Assembly (NCBI GenBank): GCA_963813485.1
Contig: CAWEZE010000017.1
Span: 66,277-130,276, forward strand
Reading direction: 5' to 3'
Length of the DNA: 64,000 bases
DNA from: DASQUK01 sp963813485
Lineage (GTDB): Bacteria > Actinomycetota > Acidimicrobiia > Acidimicrobiales > VFJN01
Shown here: positions 38,068-47,670 of the stretch, in pieces
How the letters are laid out: each line of letters begins with the position of its first letter
Numbering within the stretch: position 1 is the first letter of the stretch
Position numbers and translations under genes: made by a program
The notes under the pieces: generated by a model
Databases searched by the model: none
What the model was told of the DNA's origin: nothing
The model's input: only the letters and a program-made list of their open reading frames with translations

Positions 38068-39760
38068 ATGCGCGCCTGGCTCTCGCGCCTGGTCCTGGCG
38101 GTCGCCCGCCTCAGCCCGGCTGTTCGCCCTCACCGTCGTCGTCACACCCGTGTTGCTCGTCCGCAATCTCTTCGGTCCCACTGCCGGTCCGCGGGTGTTG
38201 CGCTGGTACTTCGAGGCATGCGGCGGCGGCTACGTGAAGGTCGGGCAGCTGCTGGCGACCCGCTACGACCTCCTGCCGGTCGAGTACACCGAGGAGCTCG
38301 GCAAGCTCCTCGACTCCCTGCGCCCGGTCCCCACCCCGAAGATCATCCAGGAGATCGAGCGCGGGCTGGGCCGGCCGGTTCCCGAGGCGTTCGCGTCGTT
38401 CGGGCCCGAACCGATGGCCACGGCCTCGCTGGCGCAGGTGCACGGCGCGGTGCTTGCCGGACGGCGACGAGGTGGTGGTCAAGGTGCTGAAGCCGGGGAT
38501 CGGCGACCGCGTCCGCATCGACCTGCGGTTCCTGCGCCTGAGCGCTCGGGTGCTCGACCTGCTGCCCGGTGCTGCGGGGCCTCGACGTGAGCGGCCTGAT
38601 CGACGACCTCTCCCGCACGGCCATCGACGAGCTCGACCTGGGCCGCGAGGCGATGTACACCGCCTACCTCCACGAGCAGATGGCCGCGGACCGATCGCGC
38701 ACTACGCGCCCCGCGTGTACCGCGAACTGTCCAGCCGCAACGTGCTCACCCTGGAGCGCATCCACGGCGTGACGGTGCGAGAGATGCTCACCGCCACCAC
38801 CAACGGCAACGGCGGCATGCTCGAGGCGTGGGCGGCGCGGGGGATCACGCCGCGCCGGACCGCGGTGATCCTGCTGCGGTCCGTCCTGGAGCAGACGATG
38901 CGCTACCGGACGTTCAACGCCGACCCCCACCCGTCCAACCTGATCGTCAGCGATGGCGGGACCCTCAACTGGGTCGACTTCGGTGCGGTCGGCTGGATCG
39001 ACGAGCGCCAGTGGGAGCTGCAGCTACGGCTCAGGGATGCGATCGCCAACGAGCAGATCCACCAGCGCGTACCTCGCCCTGCTCGAGAGCATGGAGCCGC
39101 TGCCCTTCCGGAACCTCAGCCGGTTCGAACAGGAGATCAAGCGGATCCTGAGCGACTTCCTGATCGCGTCCGCGCGACCCGACGGCGCCGCTCAGCCAGA
39201 AGAGCACGGGCTCGTTCCTGGTCAAGACGTTGGCGACCCTGCGGCGCAACCGGCTCCCCATGACGTCGAGCACGATCCAGCTCTACCGCACCATCGTCGT
39301 CGCCGACATCGTGATGCTCAGCCTCTACCCGGCGATCGACTGGAGGGGCCACCTCCGCCGCTTCCTCCGCGACCTCTCGATCGACCTGCTCCAGCAGGCC
39401 GTGCGGGAGCCGCTGACATCCCCGTACACGGGTTTCCGGCTGGCCCGCGCGCCGATGGCGGCAGCCGACACGATCGAATGGGTGGTCCGCCGACTACCCG
39501 ACATCGGTCGGCAGACGCTGCGCACGCTGTCGGCCGGCGAGCGACTCATACCCCACGCACTCCGGCTGTTGCGCCGGGCCGTCGGTGCTGGCGATCATCG
39601 GCGCCCTCGGGCTGGCGGTGATCAAGCCCGACGTCTCCTCGGAGAGCGCGTTCGGGGACGGTTCGTGCTCCGCATCGCCGACAACCCCTGGCCGGCGGTC
39701 ACCATTGGTGTGCTCACCGCCTTGGTGCTGAGCTCGTTCATCCGGAGGCTCGAGGCGTGA
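38068..39760 (+). pseudogene. AarF/ABC1/UbiB-family kinase-like protein with many frameshifts
   Basis: This is an atypical kinase of the UbiB/ABC1 family, linked to quinone or isoprenoid-lipid metabolism. Intact motifs appear in three frames: GGGYVKVGQLLATRYDLLP (family KxGQ), DEVVVKVLKPGIGDRV (ATP-site Lys), FNADPHPSNLIV and WVDFGAVGW (metal and catalytic loop). The chain must change frame near 38117, 38457, 38572, 38690, 39070, 39190 and, as a compensating pair, 39588/39655. The end VTIGVLTALVLSSFI looks like a membrane helix. Preserved motifs across eight indels argue for sequence error rather than old decay. Confidence 0.78.
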
Positions 39761-39787
39761 CGCCGGCCCCCGTGGATCTCGAGGCGG

Positions 39788-40189
39788 CTACGCCTTCCGG
39801 CTGCGGCCCGCCGATTCACTGGTCGCGGCCGCCGTCTTCCGGGCGTCGATCGCGCTGAGCCGCTGGGCGACCAGGTCGGCGAGGCGCTCGTAATCGAGGT
39901 CGTCGTCGGCGGCTGCCTGCGATCGCACGCTGAGTCCGTCGGACATCTGGCGCACGACGGTCGCGAGCTCGTCCAGCAGGCGCGCATTGGCCCGAATCAC
40001 GCCGGCGACCGAACGGCCCATCAGGTCGGGGAATCGGTTCGTGCCCTCCAGCTCGTGCGAAAAAGCCTCGGATGCCTCGGTGAAGCCGTCCACCACACCG
40101 CGCGTGAACCGCGTCGGCATGTCCTCGTCCAGGTGCGCTGCATACCCTTCGCGAATCGGCTCGCCATCAGGTGCGGTGTTGGTCGACAT
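39788..40189 (-). CDS. Hypothetical protein
   Basis: This 133-residue protein of unknown family is mainly helical. It contains VVDGFTEASEAFSHELEGTN and RSVAGVIRANARLLDELATV, and a C-terminal LDYERLADLVAQRLSAIDAR that could form an amphipathic or coiled-coil helix. There is no signal peptide or membrane segment. The start is ATG 40189. A copy of the shared motif lies 62 bp upstream, so it probably belongs to the same regulon as the neighbouring membrane protein. Confidence 0.6.
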   Translation of the reverse strand: MSTNTAPDGEPIREGYAAHLDEDMPTRFTRGVVDGFTEASEAFSHELEGTNRFPDLMGRSVAGVIRANARLLDELATVVRQMSDGLSVRSQAAADDDLDYERLADLVAQRLSAIDARKTAAATSESAGRSRKA

Positions 40190-40250
40190 GCTCGAACCCC
40201 CGTCGCGGGTTGGGACCAGGTTTGAGTCAAGAAGCGACCCGGCGTCTGCA

Positions 40251-40269
40251 CATCGCCCACACCGGGTGA
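40251..40269 (-). promoter_or_regulatory. Shared 19-bp operator-like motif, site 2
   Basis: On the minus strand it reads TCACCCGGTGTGGGCGATG. It lies 62 bp upstream of the hypothetical gene at 40189 and within the divergent region shared with the DUF7144-like gene. Confidence 0.55.
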
Positions 40270-40321
40270 TTCCGAACGATAACCGACCTCACCATGCGGT
40301 CCGGATGACACTGAGCGTCCC

Positions 40322-40340
40322 TCATCCGGATCGGGTGATG
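40322..40340 (+). promoter_or_regulatory. Shared 19-bp operator-like motif, site 3
   Basis: It reads TCATCCGGATCGGGTGATG and is 56 bp upstream of the GTG start at 40397. A weaker relative, TCACCATGCGGTCCGGATG, lies just before it (about 40289-40307). The divergent region thus holds two or three sites. Confidence 0.55.
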
Positions 40341-40396
40341 TCAGCGTCTTCCTCGTGCGGCACCATCCCTCTGTTCACAGGCCCAAGGAGGCTTAA

Positions 40397-40786
40397 GTGG
40401 AATCTGTGCGAATTCGCAGCGGTTGGGTGACGTTCGCAGCGATCGTCGCCGGCGTGCTGGGGGTATTCAACATCTTGAGCGGCATCGCCGCCATAGCGGA
40501 GGACGACCAGACCGAGGCGCTGCACGAGGTGCTCTTCGGCGTCAACATCACGGCGTGGGGATGGTTCTGGCTCATCCTCGGGGTGCTGCAGGTCATCACG
40601 GCGTGGCTGATCTACCAGCGATCCGTGGTCGGCCAGACGCTCGGGCTCATATGGGCGTTCGTCATTGCGTCGCTCTCGGTGTTCATGATCTTCGTCGCTC
40701 CGATCTGGGCCCTCGTTGTCATGGGACTCAGCGTCACCGTGATCTGGGCGCTCACGGCGTTCCCCGAGGACTTCGGCGAAGCCTGA
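40397..40786 (+). CDS. DUF7144-type four-helix membrane protein
   Basis: This 129-residue protein has four hydrophobic segments (about residues 12-30, 52-72, 78-98 and 100-120), for example GWVTFAAIVAGVLGVFNILS and WGWFWLILGVLQVITAWLIY. This is the layout of small actinobacterial DUF7144 membrane proteins of unknown function. GTG 40397 is preceded by AAGGAGGC. The ending FPEDFGEA is charged and cytoplasmic or external. Confidence 0.72.
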   Translation: MESVRIRSGWVTFAAIVAGVLGVFNILSGIAAIAEDDQTEALHEVLFGVNITAWGWFWLILGVLQVITAWLIYQRSVVGQTLGLIWAFVIASLSVFMIFVAPIWALVVMGLSVTVIWALTAFPEDFGEA

Positions 40787-40835
40787 CGTAGCGGTCACAC
40801 GCCAGGGTTGCCATCGGGCTTCCCGTCCGCTGGTG

Positions 40836-40871
40836 GGCAACTAGGTGGGTCTCCGGGCCCACCTAGTTGCC
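40836..40871. terminator. 14-bp perfect hairpin, possible terminator
   Basis: The arms GGCAACTAGGTGGG and CCCACCTAGTTGCC pair perfectly around an 8-base loop. It lies 50 bp after the stop of the DUF7144-like gene. There is no T tract, so intrinsic termination in the usual sense is uncertain, but a GC-rich actinobacterial terminator is plausible. Confidence 0.5.
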
Positions 40872-41102
40872 GCTCGGATGCATCGCGATCAGGAGATCGT
40901 CGCGGCAGCGGGCGAATCGTCCACTGTGGGCGATGCGCGGACGGCGGGTGTCCTGCTGACTGGCAATCGAGGCGGCACGCTCGAGAGGAGTGCAGGATGG
41001 CCGTGGGCCCGGCGACTGCGTGGACGAACGCGCTCGATGCGCTCAACTGCTCGTCGAGCTCGTGATCGTGCGCCATGTGTCCCGAGCCGGGAGAGGCAGG
41101 CC
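40872..41102. other. Intergenic stretch without a supported gene
   Basis: The frame of the next gene is open through here, but its translation lacks conserved features until GTG 41103. No operator-like motif is visible. Confidence 0.35.
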
Positions 41103-41444
41103 GTGAGGGCTGAGCACGAGGATCTCCTGCGGAAACTGGCCCTCAACGACGAGGGCGCCCTGGCGTCGCTGCTCGGTGCCGGGTTCGCCGATGCCGAGCC
41201 GGGCGGGCTGGATGCCAAGACGACTGCGCTGGTACGACTCGCCGGGCTCGTAGCGGTCGAGTCCGCGCCCGCCAGCTACCAATGGAGCGTCACACGTGCC
41301 CTGGCGGCCGGGGCCAGCGACGCCGAGGTGGTGGCGGTGCTGGTGGCGCTGGCGCCCATCGTGGGCAGCGTGCGCGTGAACTCGGCGGCCCCCGAGGTGG
41401 CGCTCGCCATCGGCTGCGACCTCGACCTGCTGAGCGATGGGTGA
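41103..41444 (+). CDS. Carboxymuconolactone decarboxylase-like (AhpD-fold) protein
   Basis: This is a 113-residue protein of the CMD/AhpD helical fold: LDAKTTALVRLAGLVAVESA, SVTRALAAGASDAEVVAVLV, then ALAPIVGSVRVNSAAPEVAL. The usual redox CxxC pair is replaced by SAPASYQ, so a thiol peroxidase-reductase role is unlikely. A structural, ligand-binding or regulatory role is possible. The start is GTG 41103. It lies 50 bp upstream of the first MalT-type regulator and is paralogous to the gene at 43876-44264. Confidence 0.75.
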   Translation: MRAEHEDLLRKLALNDEGALASLLGAGFADAEPGGLDAKTTALVRLAGLVAVESAPASYQWSVTRALAAGASDAEVVAVLVALAPIVGSVRVNSAAPEVALAIGCDLDLLSDG

Positions 41445-41494
41445 ACACCCAGTGAACGGCCGCTGAACGCGCTGCGTGCCCGGACCAGCGTCCT

Positions 41495-43807
41495 TTGAAG
41501 CGGGGTGGTGCCCGACTTAGCCTCATTCGGGTGGGCGTTGTCGAATCCCCCGGCGCACCGGCCGCGCAGTCCGACGCGACGAGCTGGTTCGGGCCGTCGT
41601 ACCTGCTCGAGGAGTCCAAGCTCCGACCACCGTCGTCGCGGCCGGGCACGGTGCGTCGCACCGCGCTGGTGGATCGCCTGCTCGCCTCTTCCGAGGTTCC
41701 GGTGGTGTCGATCGCGGCCCCGCCCGGCTACGGCAAGTCGGCGCTCCTGAGCCAGTGGGCCGAGGACACGCCGCGTCGCGTGGCGTGGGTCTCGATCGAG
41801 GCAGAGGACAACGACCCAGCCGTCCTGCTGGCCTACATCGCGGCGGCGCTGGATCGGATCCAGCCGATCGACATCGACATCCTCCGCACGCGGGCGCCGC
41901 CGGGCACGTCGGTGGCCGCCACGGTCGCCCGTCGCGTCGCCGCCACGATGTCGGGGATGGTCGATCCGGTGACCTTGGTCCTCGACCACACGGAGCTGCT
42001 CCACAACCACCAGTGCCGTGATGCCATCGCCGAGCTCGCGATCCACGTTCCCCCCACCGGGCAACTCGTGGTCGCGTCCCGGGGCGTCCCGCCGGTCCCC
42101 TTGGCGCGTCTGCGCGCCCAGGGTGCGGTCTTGGAGATCGGCGTCGACGATCTGGCGATGGACGAGGGGGAGGCGCACCTGCTGCTCGATGGCGCTGGAG
42201 TCGGTTTGGCGCAGGCGGAGGTGGCCGAGCTCGTCGGGCACACCGAGGGGTGGCCGGTCGGCCTGTACCTCGCCGCGCTGGCTCACAAGTCCGGAACTGG
42301 GCGCCGCACCGGCGGGTTCGCCTTCAGCGGGGACGACCGCCTGATGGCCGACTACCTGCGCACGGAGCTGCTGTCGCGCGTCTCGCGTGGCCGGGTGTCC
42401 TTCCTGACCCGAACGTCGGTGCTCGAACGCATGTGCGGTCCCCTCTGCGACGCCCTCGTGGACGGAACACGTTCGGGTCGAATCCTGGAGGCGTTGGAGG
42501 GCTCCAACCTGCTGCTCGTGCCACTCGATCGCCGGCGCGAGTGGTACCGGTACCACAGGCTGTTCCAGCAGCTCCTTCGTGTCGAGCTGGGCCAGCGCGA
42601 AGCCGATGTCGTCGCCCAGCTCCATGCCCGCGCCGCCGCGTGGTACGAGTCGAACGGCCTTCCGGAGATGGCGATCACCCACGCCCAAGCCGGGGGCGAC
42701 GCCGACCAGGTCGCTCGCTTGGTCACCGCCCGAACGCTGGTCGCCTATGGCGGGGGCCGTCTCGAGACGGTCGATCGGTGGTTTCAGTGGTTCGACGACC
42801 ACGACCTGATCGATCGCTATCCATCGGTTGCGGTGCTCGGCGCCGTGTTGCGGGCGGTCATGGGACAGTCGGCCGCCGCCGAGCGGTGGGCGGCGGTGGC
42901 TGAACGAGCATCGGCCACCGAGACGCTCCCCGACGGCAGCTCGCTGGAAAGCTGGCAGGCACAGCTCCGCGCCTTCCTGTGTCGCCAGGGCGTGGGCCAG
43001 ATGCGGCGGGACGCCGAGATCGCACGCCGCGGTCTTGCCCCCGGTAGCCAGTGGCGCGCGTCGGCGCTGGCGCTCGAGGGGATCTCGTGGCTGCTCGACG
43101 GCGAGCCCGAGCGTGCCGATCCGATCCTTGCCCAGGCGGTGGCGGTCGGGCTCGACACGCAAGCGTTGCCTGCGACGGCCGCCGCGCTCGCCGAACGCGC
43201 CATCGTGGCCATCGGGCGCGAAGACTGGGCCGATGCCGAGACGATGGCGGAGCAGGGCCTCGCCATCCTGCGGGACGGACATCTCGACGACTACGGGCCG
43301 GGCGCGATCGTCCATGCCCTCGTGGCACGGACCGCAGCACACCGCGGCGACGTTTCCCAGGCGCGGGAGAGCCTCGGGCAGGCCGCCCGGCTCCGGCCGC
43401 AGCTCACGTACGCGGTGCCGTTCCTCGCGGTCCAGACGCTGGTCGAGCTCGCGCGTGCCTATCTGGCGCTCGCGGACCCAGCGGGTGCCAGGGTGGTGTT
43501 GCGAGAGGCAAGTGCCATCCTGCGGCTCCGTCCCGATCTCGGAAGCCTCCCCCGGGAGGCCGACGAGTTGAGCTCGACGATCGACACGCTCCGGGTGGGG
43601 TCCGTGGGAGCGTCGTCGCTCACCGCGGCGGAGCTGCGCCTGGTTCCTCTCCTGTCCACCCACCTCTCGTTCCGCGAGATCGGGGAGCGCCTGTACGTCT
43701 CCCGGCACACGGTGAAGACCCAGGCGATCTCCATCTACCGCAAGCTCGGCGTCTCGTCCCGCAGTGAAGCCATCGACCGCGTCCTGGAGATCGGCCTGCT
43801 CGCCTAG
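41495..43807 (+). CDS. MalT-type LuxR regulator, paralog 1
   Basis: This is an ATP-dependent STAND-type transcription activator of 770 residues. Walker A is IAAPPGYGKSALLSQWAE (near residue 75), Walker B-like PVTLVLDHTELL, then a helical winged segment (EWYRYHRLFQQLLRVELGQR), TPR-like repeats and the C-terminal LuxR helix-turn-helix (LSFREIGERLYVSRHTVKTQ). It starts at TTG 41495; GTG 41531 is an equally possible start. It lies between two CMD-like genes and shares extended similarity with the regulator at 45041-47320, so the two are duplicates. The inducer is unknown. Confidence 0.88.
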   Translation: MKRGGARLSLIRVGVVESPGAPAAQSDATSWFGPSYLLEESKLRPPSSRPGTVRRTALVDRLLASSEVPVVSIAAPPGYGKSALLSQWAEDTPRRVAWVSIEAEDNDPAVLLAYIAAALDRIQPIDIDILRTRAPPGTSVAATVARRVAATMSGMVDPVTLVLDHTELLHNHQCRDAIAELAIHVPPTGQLVVASRGVPPVPLARLRAQGAVLEIGVDDLAMDEGEAHLLLDGAGVGLAQAEVAELVGHTEGWPVGLYLAALAHKSGTGRRTGGFAFSGDDRLMADYLRTELLSRVSRGRVSFLTRTSVLERMCGPLCDALVDGTRSGRILEALEGSNLLLVPLDRRREWYRYHRLFQQLLRVELGQREADVVAQLHARAAAWYESNGLPEMAITHAQAGGDADQVARLVTARTLVAYGGGRLETVDRWFQWFDDHDLIDRYPSVAVLGAVLRAVMGQSAAAERWAAVAERASATETLPDGSSLESWQAQLRAFLCRQGVGQMRRDAEIARRGLAPGSQWRASALALEGISWLLDGEPERADPILAQAVAVGLDTQALPATAAALAERAIVAIGREDWADAETMAEQGLAILRDGHLDDYGPGAIVHALVARTAAHRGDVSQARESLGQAARLRPQLTYAVPFLAVQTLVELARAYLALADPAGARVVLREASAILRLRPDLGSLPREADELSSTIDTLRVGSVGASSLTAAELRLVPLLSTHLSFREIGERLYVSRHTVKTQAISIYRKLGVSSRSEAIDRVLEIGLLA

Positions 43808-43822
43808 CGCCGGCACACCGTT

Positions 43823-43841
43823 TCATCCCTTCGGGGCGATG
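43823..43841 (+). promoter_or_regulatory. Shared 19-bp operator-like motif, site 4
   Basis: It reads TCATCCCTTCGGGGCGATG, 14 bp after the stop of the first MalT-type regulator and about 35 bp before the likely start of the second CMD-like gene. Confidence 0.6.
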
Positions 43842-43875
43842 TGACCGGGGCACTCCCACGGTGTCGGATGGACGG

Positions 43876-44264
43876 GTGAGCGCACGACGCGATCGGCGCG
43901 GTCAGGCCCGCACGGCTTGGAGGAGAAGACCGCCGCTCTGGCTCGTCTCGCCGCTCTGGTGGCGCTCCGTGCGGCACCCCCTCGTACCGGCGCTGCGTGG
44001 AACGCGCCTTGGCTGCCGGGGCAAGCGTCGACGACATGATCGACACCTTGAAGGTCGTCGCCCCCAGCGTCGGGCTCGCTCGGGTGGTCGTCGGCGGCGC
44101 CTGGACTGGCGCTGGCGCTCGGCTACGACATCGACAGTGCGCTCGAGACGTTGGACCCTCCTCGGGCGGACGCCGCAGCGCTCTCCGCTGTCAGCGGCGA
44201 TGGGCCCGATCGGCTGGACGCTACCGACGATCCTGCGGATGCCATGGGGGAACCGGGTCTCTGA
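43876..44264 (+). pseudogene. Second carboxymuconolactone decarboxylase-like gene, frameshifted
   Basis: Three plus-strand frames join into a CMD-type protein: EEKTAALARLAALVALRAAP, then SYRRCVERALAAGASVDDMI and DTLKVVAPSVGLARVV, then ALALGYDIDSALETLDPPRA, stopping at 44264. The shifts are near 43978 and 44097, plus one before the EEKTAAL segment. It matches the gene at 41103 in layout and also lacks the CxxC pair. The exact start is not fixed (GTG 43876 or 43861). It follows the first MalT-type gene on the same strand. Confidence 0.68.
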
Positions 44265-44277
44265 GCCGCCAGCCGTT

Positions 44278-45009
44278 TCACTCGTCGCCGGCGCTGTCCG
44301 CGCCCGGAGACGGGTCCCGCCAGCCCCTTGGTCGCCAGGCCGTCACGATCTTCCCCACCGCGGTGATCAGGAAGAGCTGGCCGGCGAGGGCCTCGAGGAC
44401 GGCCAGGCTCTGGCCGGGGTTTACGGCGGGGACCAGGTTGCCGTAGCCGGTCGTCGTGAGCGTGATGAAGCTGAAGAACAGGTCCTGGCTCATCGTCCCC
44501 TCGCCGTCGGCTCCGAAGAACGGGCCGCCCTGCACGGAGCCCAGGAACCGGTATGTGAATGCGAAGGCCATGCCGATGAAGAGGTAGGCGGCCAGCGCGC
44601 CCAGCATGGTCTCCTGGTCGACCTCTCGGCGATACCCGATGTGCCGCACGATCGAGACCGGTGCCACGACGTACAGGGCGCTCGAGGAGATGAAAACGAA
44701 CGAGCCGAGAGTCGTTTGGTCGGAGAACAGAGCCACCACCGCGCCCACGGCCGCCACGACGAAGAGCGCGTTCGCGACTGCGAGAAATCCTCGACGGGAC
44801 TGCGAGGTGTGCAGCGCCAGCCGCACCGTGGCGATCTGGACGAACAGCACGATCGATGCGCCCCGACGCGCCGACAACGTCGCCGCCAGGACGTACGTCG
44901 CGATGATCATCAACAGGACCAGCCCGTAGCTGTCGGCCGAGCGGAACGAACGCAGCAGACGGCGGAGAGCGCGGGCCTCCCGTTCCTTTTCCACGGCGTC
45001 ATCGGTCAA
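44278..45009 (-). CDS. Potassium-channel-type membrane protein
   Basis: This is a 243-residue integral membrane protein with several helices (for example SYGLVLLMIIATYVLAATLS and ALFVVAAVGAVVALF). Near residue 200 a pore loop reads DLFFSFITLTTTGYGNLVPA; TTGYGN is a potassium selectivity filter. The last helix AGQLFLITAVGKIV follows. It starts at ATG 45009, 31 bp downstream of the second MalT-type gene on the same strand, so the two probably form an operon. Gating domains such as RCK/TrkA are absent. Confidence 0.82.
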   Translation of the reverse strand: MTDDAVEKEREARALRRLLRSFRSADSYGLVLLMIIATYVLAATLSARRGASIVLFVQIATVRLALHTSQSRRGFLAVANALFVVAAVGAVVALFSDQTTLGSFVFISSSALYVVAPVSIVRHIGYRREVDQETMLGALAAYLFIGMAFAFTYRFLGSVQGGPFFGADGEGTMSQDLFFSFITLTTTGYGNLVPAVNPGQSLAVLEALAGQLFLITAVGKIVTAWRPRGWRDPSPGADSAGDE

Positions 45010-45040
45010 CTTGGGCCCCTGACTTCGTTCGATGGCTGGG

Positions 45041-47320
45041 CTACGCGTGTGCCAGGAGACCGAGCTCGTGCATGCGCGTGATCGCTTCGCTGCGGGACGA
45101 GACGCCGAGCTTGCGGTAGACGGAGATCGCCTGCGTCTTCACCGTGTGCCGGGAGACGTACAGGCGGTCTCCAATCTCCCGGAATGTGAGGTGGGTCTGG
45201 AGGAGGGGCAGGAGCCGTAGCTCGGCCGTCGTGAGTGACGACGCTCCCGGGGGGCCTCCCCGGATGGTGTCGAGCTTCAGCCGTAGCTCCTCGGCCCGCT
45301 GCGGCAGGACCCCGAGGCGGGGCCGCTGCTGGAGTATGTCGTTGATCTGCCTGAGGACGGCACGGCCGCCCGCGGGATCTGCGAGGGCGACGTACACGCG
45401 TCCCATCTCGAGGAGAGCCTGGACCGACACCACCGGTAGGGCGTAGGTGAGCAGGCGCCTCAGGCGGGCGGCCCGTGCGACGTGCTCTCGCCCTCGCACG
45501 ACGTCGCCACGGTGCAAGGCGACGCGAGCCATCCAGGCGTAGACCAGAGCACTGGTCCAGTAGTCGTCGAAGTGGCCCTCCCGCATGACCGCCGCCGCCT
45601 GGTCCGCGAAGGCCTCGGCCTCGTCCCAGTGATCTCGCTCCATGGCGAGGATGCCGCGCGTCGCGAGCACGACGGGAACGAAGGGTTGGACGCGTGCGGC
45701 CGTGGTGGCGTCGAGCGCGTGGGCGAGGATCGCCTCGGCCCGGTCGAGGTCTCCGTCCAGCAGATGGGACACGCCCTCGGTGTAGACCATCGTCGCCCGG
45801 TAGGGACTCGCAGGGCTGAGCCCGTTCAACGCGATCTGCGCGTCGCGTCGCATGGCGTCGACGCCGTCGCGGCCCAGGAGCGCCCGAAGGTACGCAACGG
45901 TCCCGTCCACCGTGTTTCCGTCGTCGAGCGTCCCTCCGGACGGTGCGCGTTCGGCCGCCACCGCCCACCGCTCGGTCTCCCCTGGCTGGCCCATCAGCGC
46001 GAACATCAGTGCACCGTGCACCGCGATTCCCGGGTAGCGCCCCACCAGCCCCTGGTCCTCGAACCACTTCATCCAGCGCAACACGGTGTCGGCCCTGCCG
46101 CTCGCCCACACGGGGTTGGCGACGTTCAGGACCACGCGGGCAACACGATCGGCGTCGCCTGCCGCCTGGGCGTGCTCGATGGCGGTCTCCGGCATGCCGT
46201 TCGCCTCGCACCACGCCGCCGCCCGGAGGTGGAGCTCGGGAACGAGCTCCGGCTCGCGCCGCCGCAGCTCGGTCGACAACAGCTCGCGGAAGAGATGGTG
46301 ATAGCGGTACCACTCGCGGCGATGGTCCAGCGGCATCACCAGGAGGTTCCGCCCCTCCAGCTTCTCCAGGGCGTGGCCCGATCCCGTCGCTCCCAGGGTG
46401 GCATCGCAGAGCGGGCCGGACATGGCGTCGAGGATCGACGTGCGCGTCAAGAACGTCGCCTCCGCGGGCGAGACCCGATCCAGGATCTCGGAGCGCAGGT
46501 AGTCGCCCATGAACCGGTCGTCGCCGGTGAACGTCAGCTCCACCTCCGTGTGCGGACTGCCCACCGTCATCGCCAGCGCCGCGAGGTATAGGCCGACAGG
46601 CCAGCCCTCTGTCCGCTGTACCAGCTCACGCAGATCTTCGTCGACGAGCTCGACCCCTGCACCCTGGAGCAGCGCCGGCGCCTCCCCCTCGCTGATCGCG
46701 AGGTCGTCGACGCCGATCTCCACGATGCCGCCCTGGGCGCGCAGGCGTGCCGTGGGCAGGGGAAGCTCGTAACGCGAGCCGACTGCGAGTTGCGATCCGG
46801 CCGGGAGGCCGAGCGCGAACTGGGCGATCGCGTCCAGGCACGCGCGATTGGTGATCACCTCGAAGTGGTCGAGGACCAGCGAAAGGGGCTGGCCGAGTGC
46901 GGCGATGGCCGACACCAGCAGGGGCGGTGCCGAGATCGCGGCAGCGGGGGAGGCGAGCGCCCGGAAGACCGCCGGGTTGATCCGCTCGATGCGGTCGATC
47001 GCCACTGCGATGTACGTCAACAGGACCGCAGGATCGTTGTCGCGGTCGTCGGCGGACACCCATCCCGCTCGCGGCTGCCTGCGCTCGGCCCACTGCGACA
47101 GCACGGTCGTCTTGCCGTAGCCCGGCGGGGCGACCACGGCGATGACCGGCGGGGCGTAGGCAGCGGCCAGCCGGTCGACCAGGGCGGTACGGGACACGAT
47201 CCCGGGACGGGCCACAGGCGCGTGGAGCTTCGGCTCCGACAGCTCGAACGCGGGCTTCGGCGAAGGACGGTCGGATCGTCCCGAGATCCCGGGATCCCGG
47301 CCCGGCGCCCTCGTTGACAC
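45041..47320 (-). CDS. MalT-type LuxR regulator, paralog 2
   Basis: This is a 759-residue STAND-type activator. Walker A is VVAPPGYGKTTVLSQWAE and the Walker B-like LSLVLDHFEVI follows. EWYRYHHLFRELLSTELRRR and the TPR-like middle lead to the LuxR helix-turn-helix (TFREIGDRLYVSRHTVKTQA). It closely resembles the regulator at 41495 in order and wording of segments, so both descend from a duplication. GTG 47320 is chosen because upstream residues lose similarity. A motif copy lies about 98 bp upstream. The downstream channel gene is probably co-transcribed. Confidence 0.87.
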   Translation of the reverse strand: MSTRAPGRDPGISGRSDRPSPKPAFELSEPKLHAPVARPGIVSRTALVDRLAAAYAPPVIAVVAPPGYGKTTVLSQWAERRQPRAGWVSADDRDNDPAVLLTYIAVAIDRIERINPAVFRALASPAAAISAPPLLVSAIAALGQPLSLVLDHFEVITNRACLDAIAQFALGLPAGSQLAVGSRYELPLPTARLRAQGGIVEIGVDDLAISEGEAPALLQGAGVELVDEDLRELVQRTEGWPVGLYLAALAMTVGSPHTEVELTFTGDDRFMGDYLRSEILDRVSPAEATFLTRTSILDAMSGPLCDATLGATGSGHALEKLEGRNLLVMPLDHRREWYRYHHLFRELLSTELRRREPELVPELHLRAAAWCEANGMPETAIEHAQAAGDADRVARVVLNVANPVWASGRADTVLRWMKWFEDQGLVGRYPGIAVHGALMFALMGQPGETERWAVAAERAPSGGTLDDGNTVDGTVAYLRALLGRDGVDAMRRDAQIALNGLSPASPYRATMVYTEGVSHLLDGDLDRAEAILAHALDATTAARVQPFVPVVLATRGILAMERDHWDEAEAFADQAAAVMREGHFDDYWTSALVYAWMARVALHRGDVVRGREHVARAARLRRLLTYALPVVSVQALLEMGRVYVALADPAGGRAVLRQINDILQQRPRLGVLPQRAEELRLKLDTIRGGPPGASSLTTAELRLLPLLQTHLTFREIGDRLYVSRHTVKTQAISVYRKLGVSSRSEAITRMHELGLLAHA

Positions 47321-47670
47321 GCCCAGAGCGTACCGGCCGGTGCAGCTCACCCAGCGTAAGGGCCGTCCCGCGCACGGGCGACGCGGCGGGCTCAGGCTGT
47401 GCGGTAGCAATCGCCGGTTCACCCCCTCGGGGCGATGCGGGCGGCGGGTCGGCGTGGCTCCATGGACCCGTTCCCCTACGGACGGTCGGTGCCCATGACC
47501 GACGACACGATGGCTGGTACGGGCAAGACGGCGGGCGCGACGCCGGCCTCCCATTCGCTCACCGGGTCCGTGCCCGTCACACGGGCCGGCATCGCCTCCG
47601 GGACCGCCGACCTCCAGCGAGACTTCGGCGGTGCGTCGATGGCCGACACCGCCCAAACGGGTTCGGCGGG
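47321..47670. other. Divergent regulatory region, no supported gene
   Basis: It separates the second MalT-type gene (minus) from the membrane-protein gene at 47671 (plus). A short frame starting MDPFPYGRSVPMTDDTMAGT is open but has no recognisable features. It holds one strong copy of the shared motif (47419-47437). Confidence 0.45.
47419..47437 (+). promoter_or_regulatory. Shared 19-bp operator-like motif, site 5 (closest to consensus)
   Basis: It reads TCACCCCCTCGGGGCGATG, with the inner CCCC-T-CGGGG palindrome complete. It lies 98 bp from the second MalT-type start and 233 bp from the membrane-protein start at 47671, so it could serve either side or autoregulation. Confidence 0.62.

Noticed and set aside
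41276..43816. An 846-residue minus-strand open frame
   Set aside because: It is exactly antisense to the MalT-type regulator, has no motifs and is rich in Arg/Gly/Ala, as expected for a shadow of GC-rich coding DNA.
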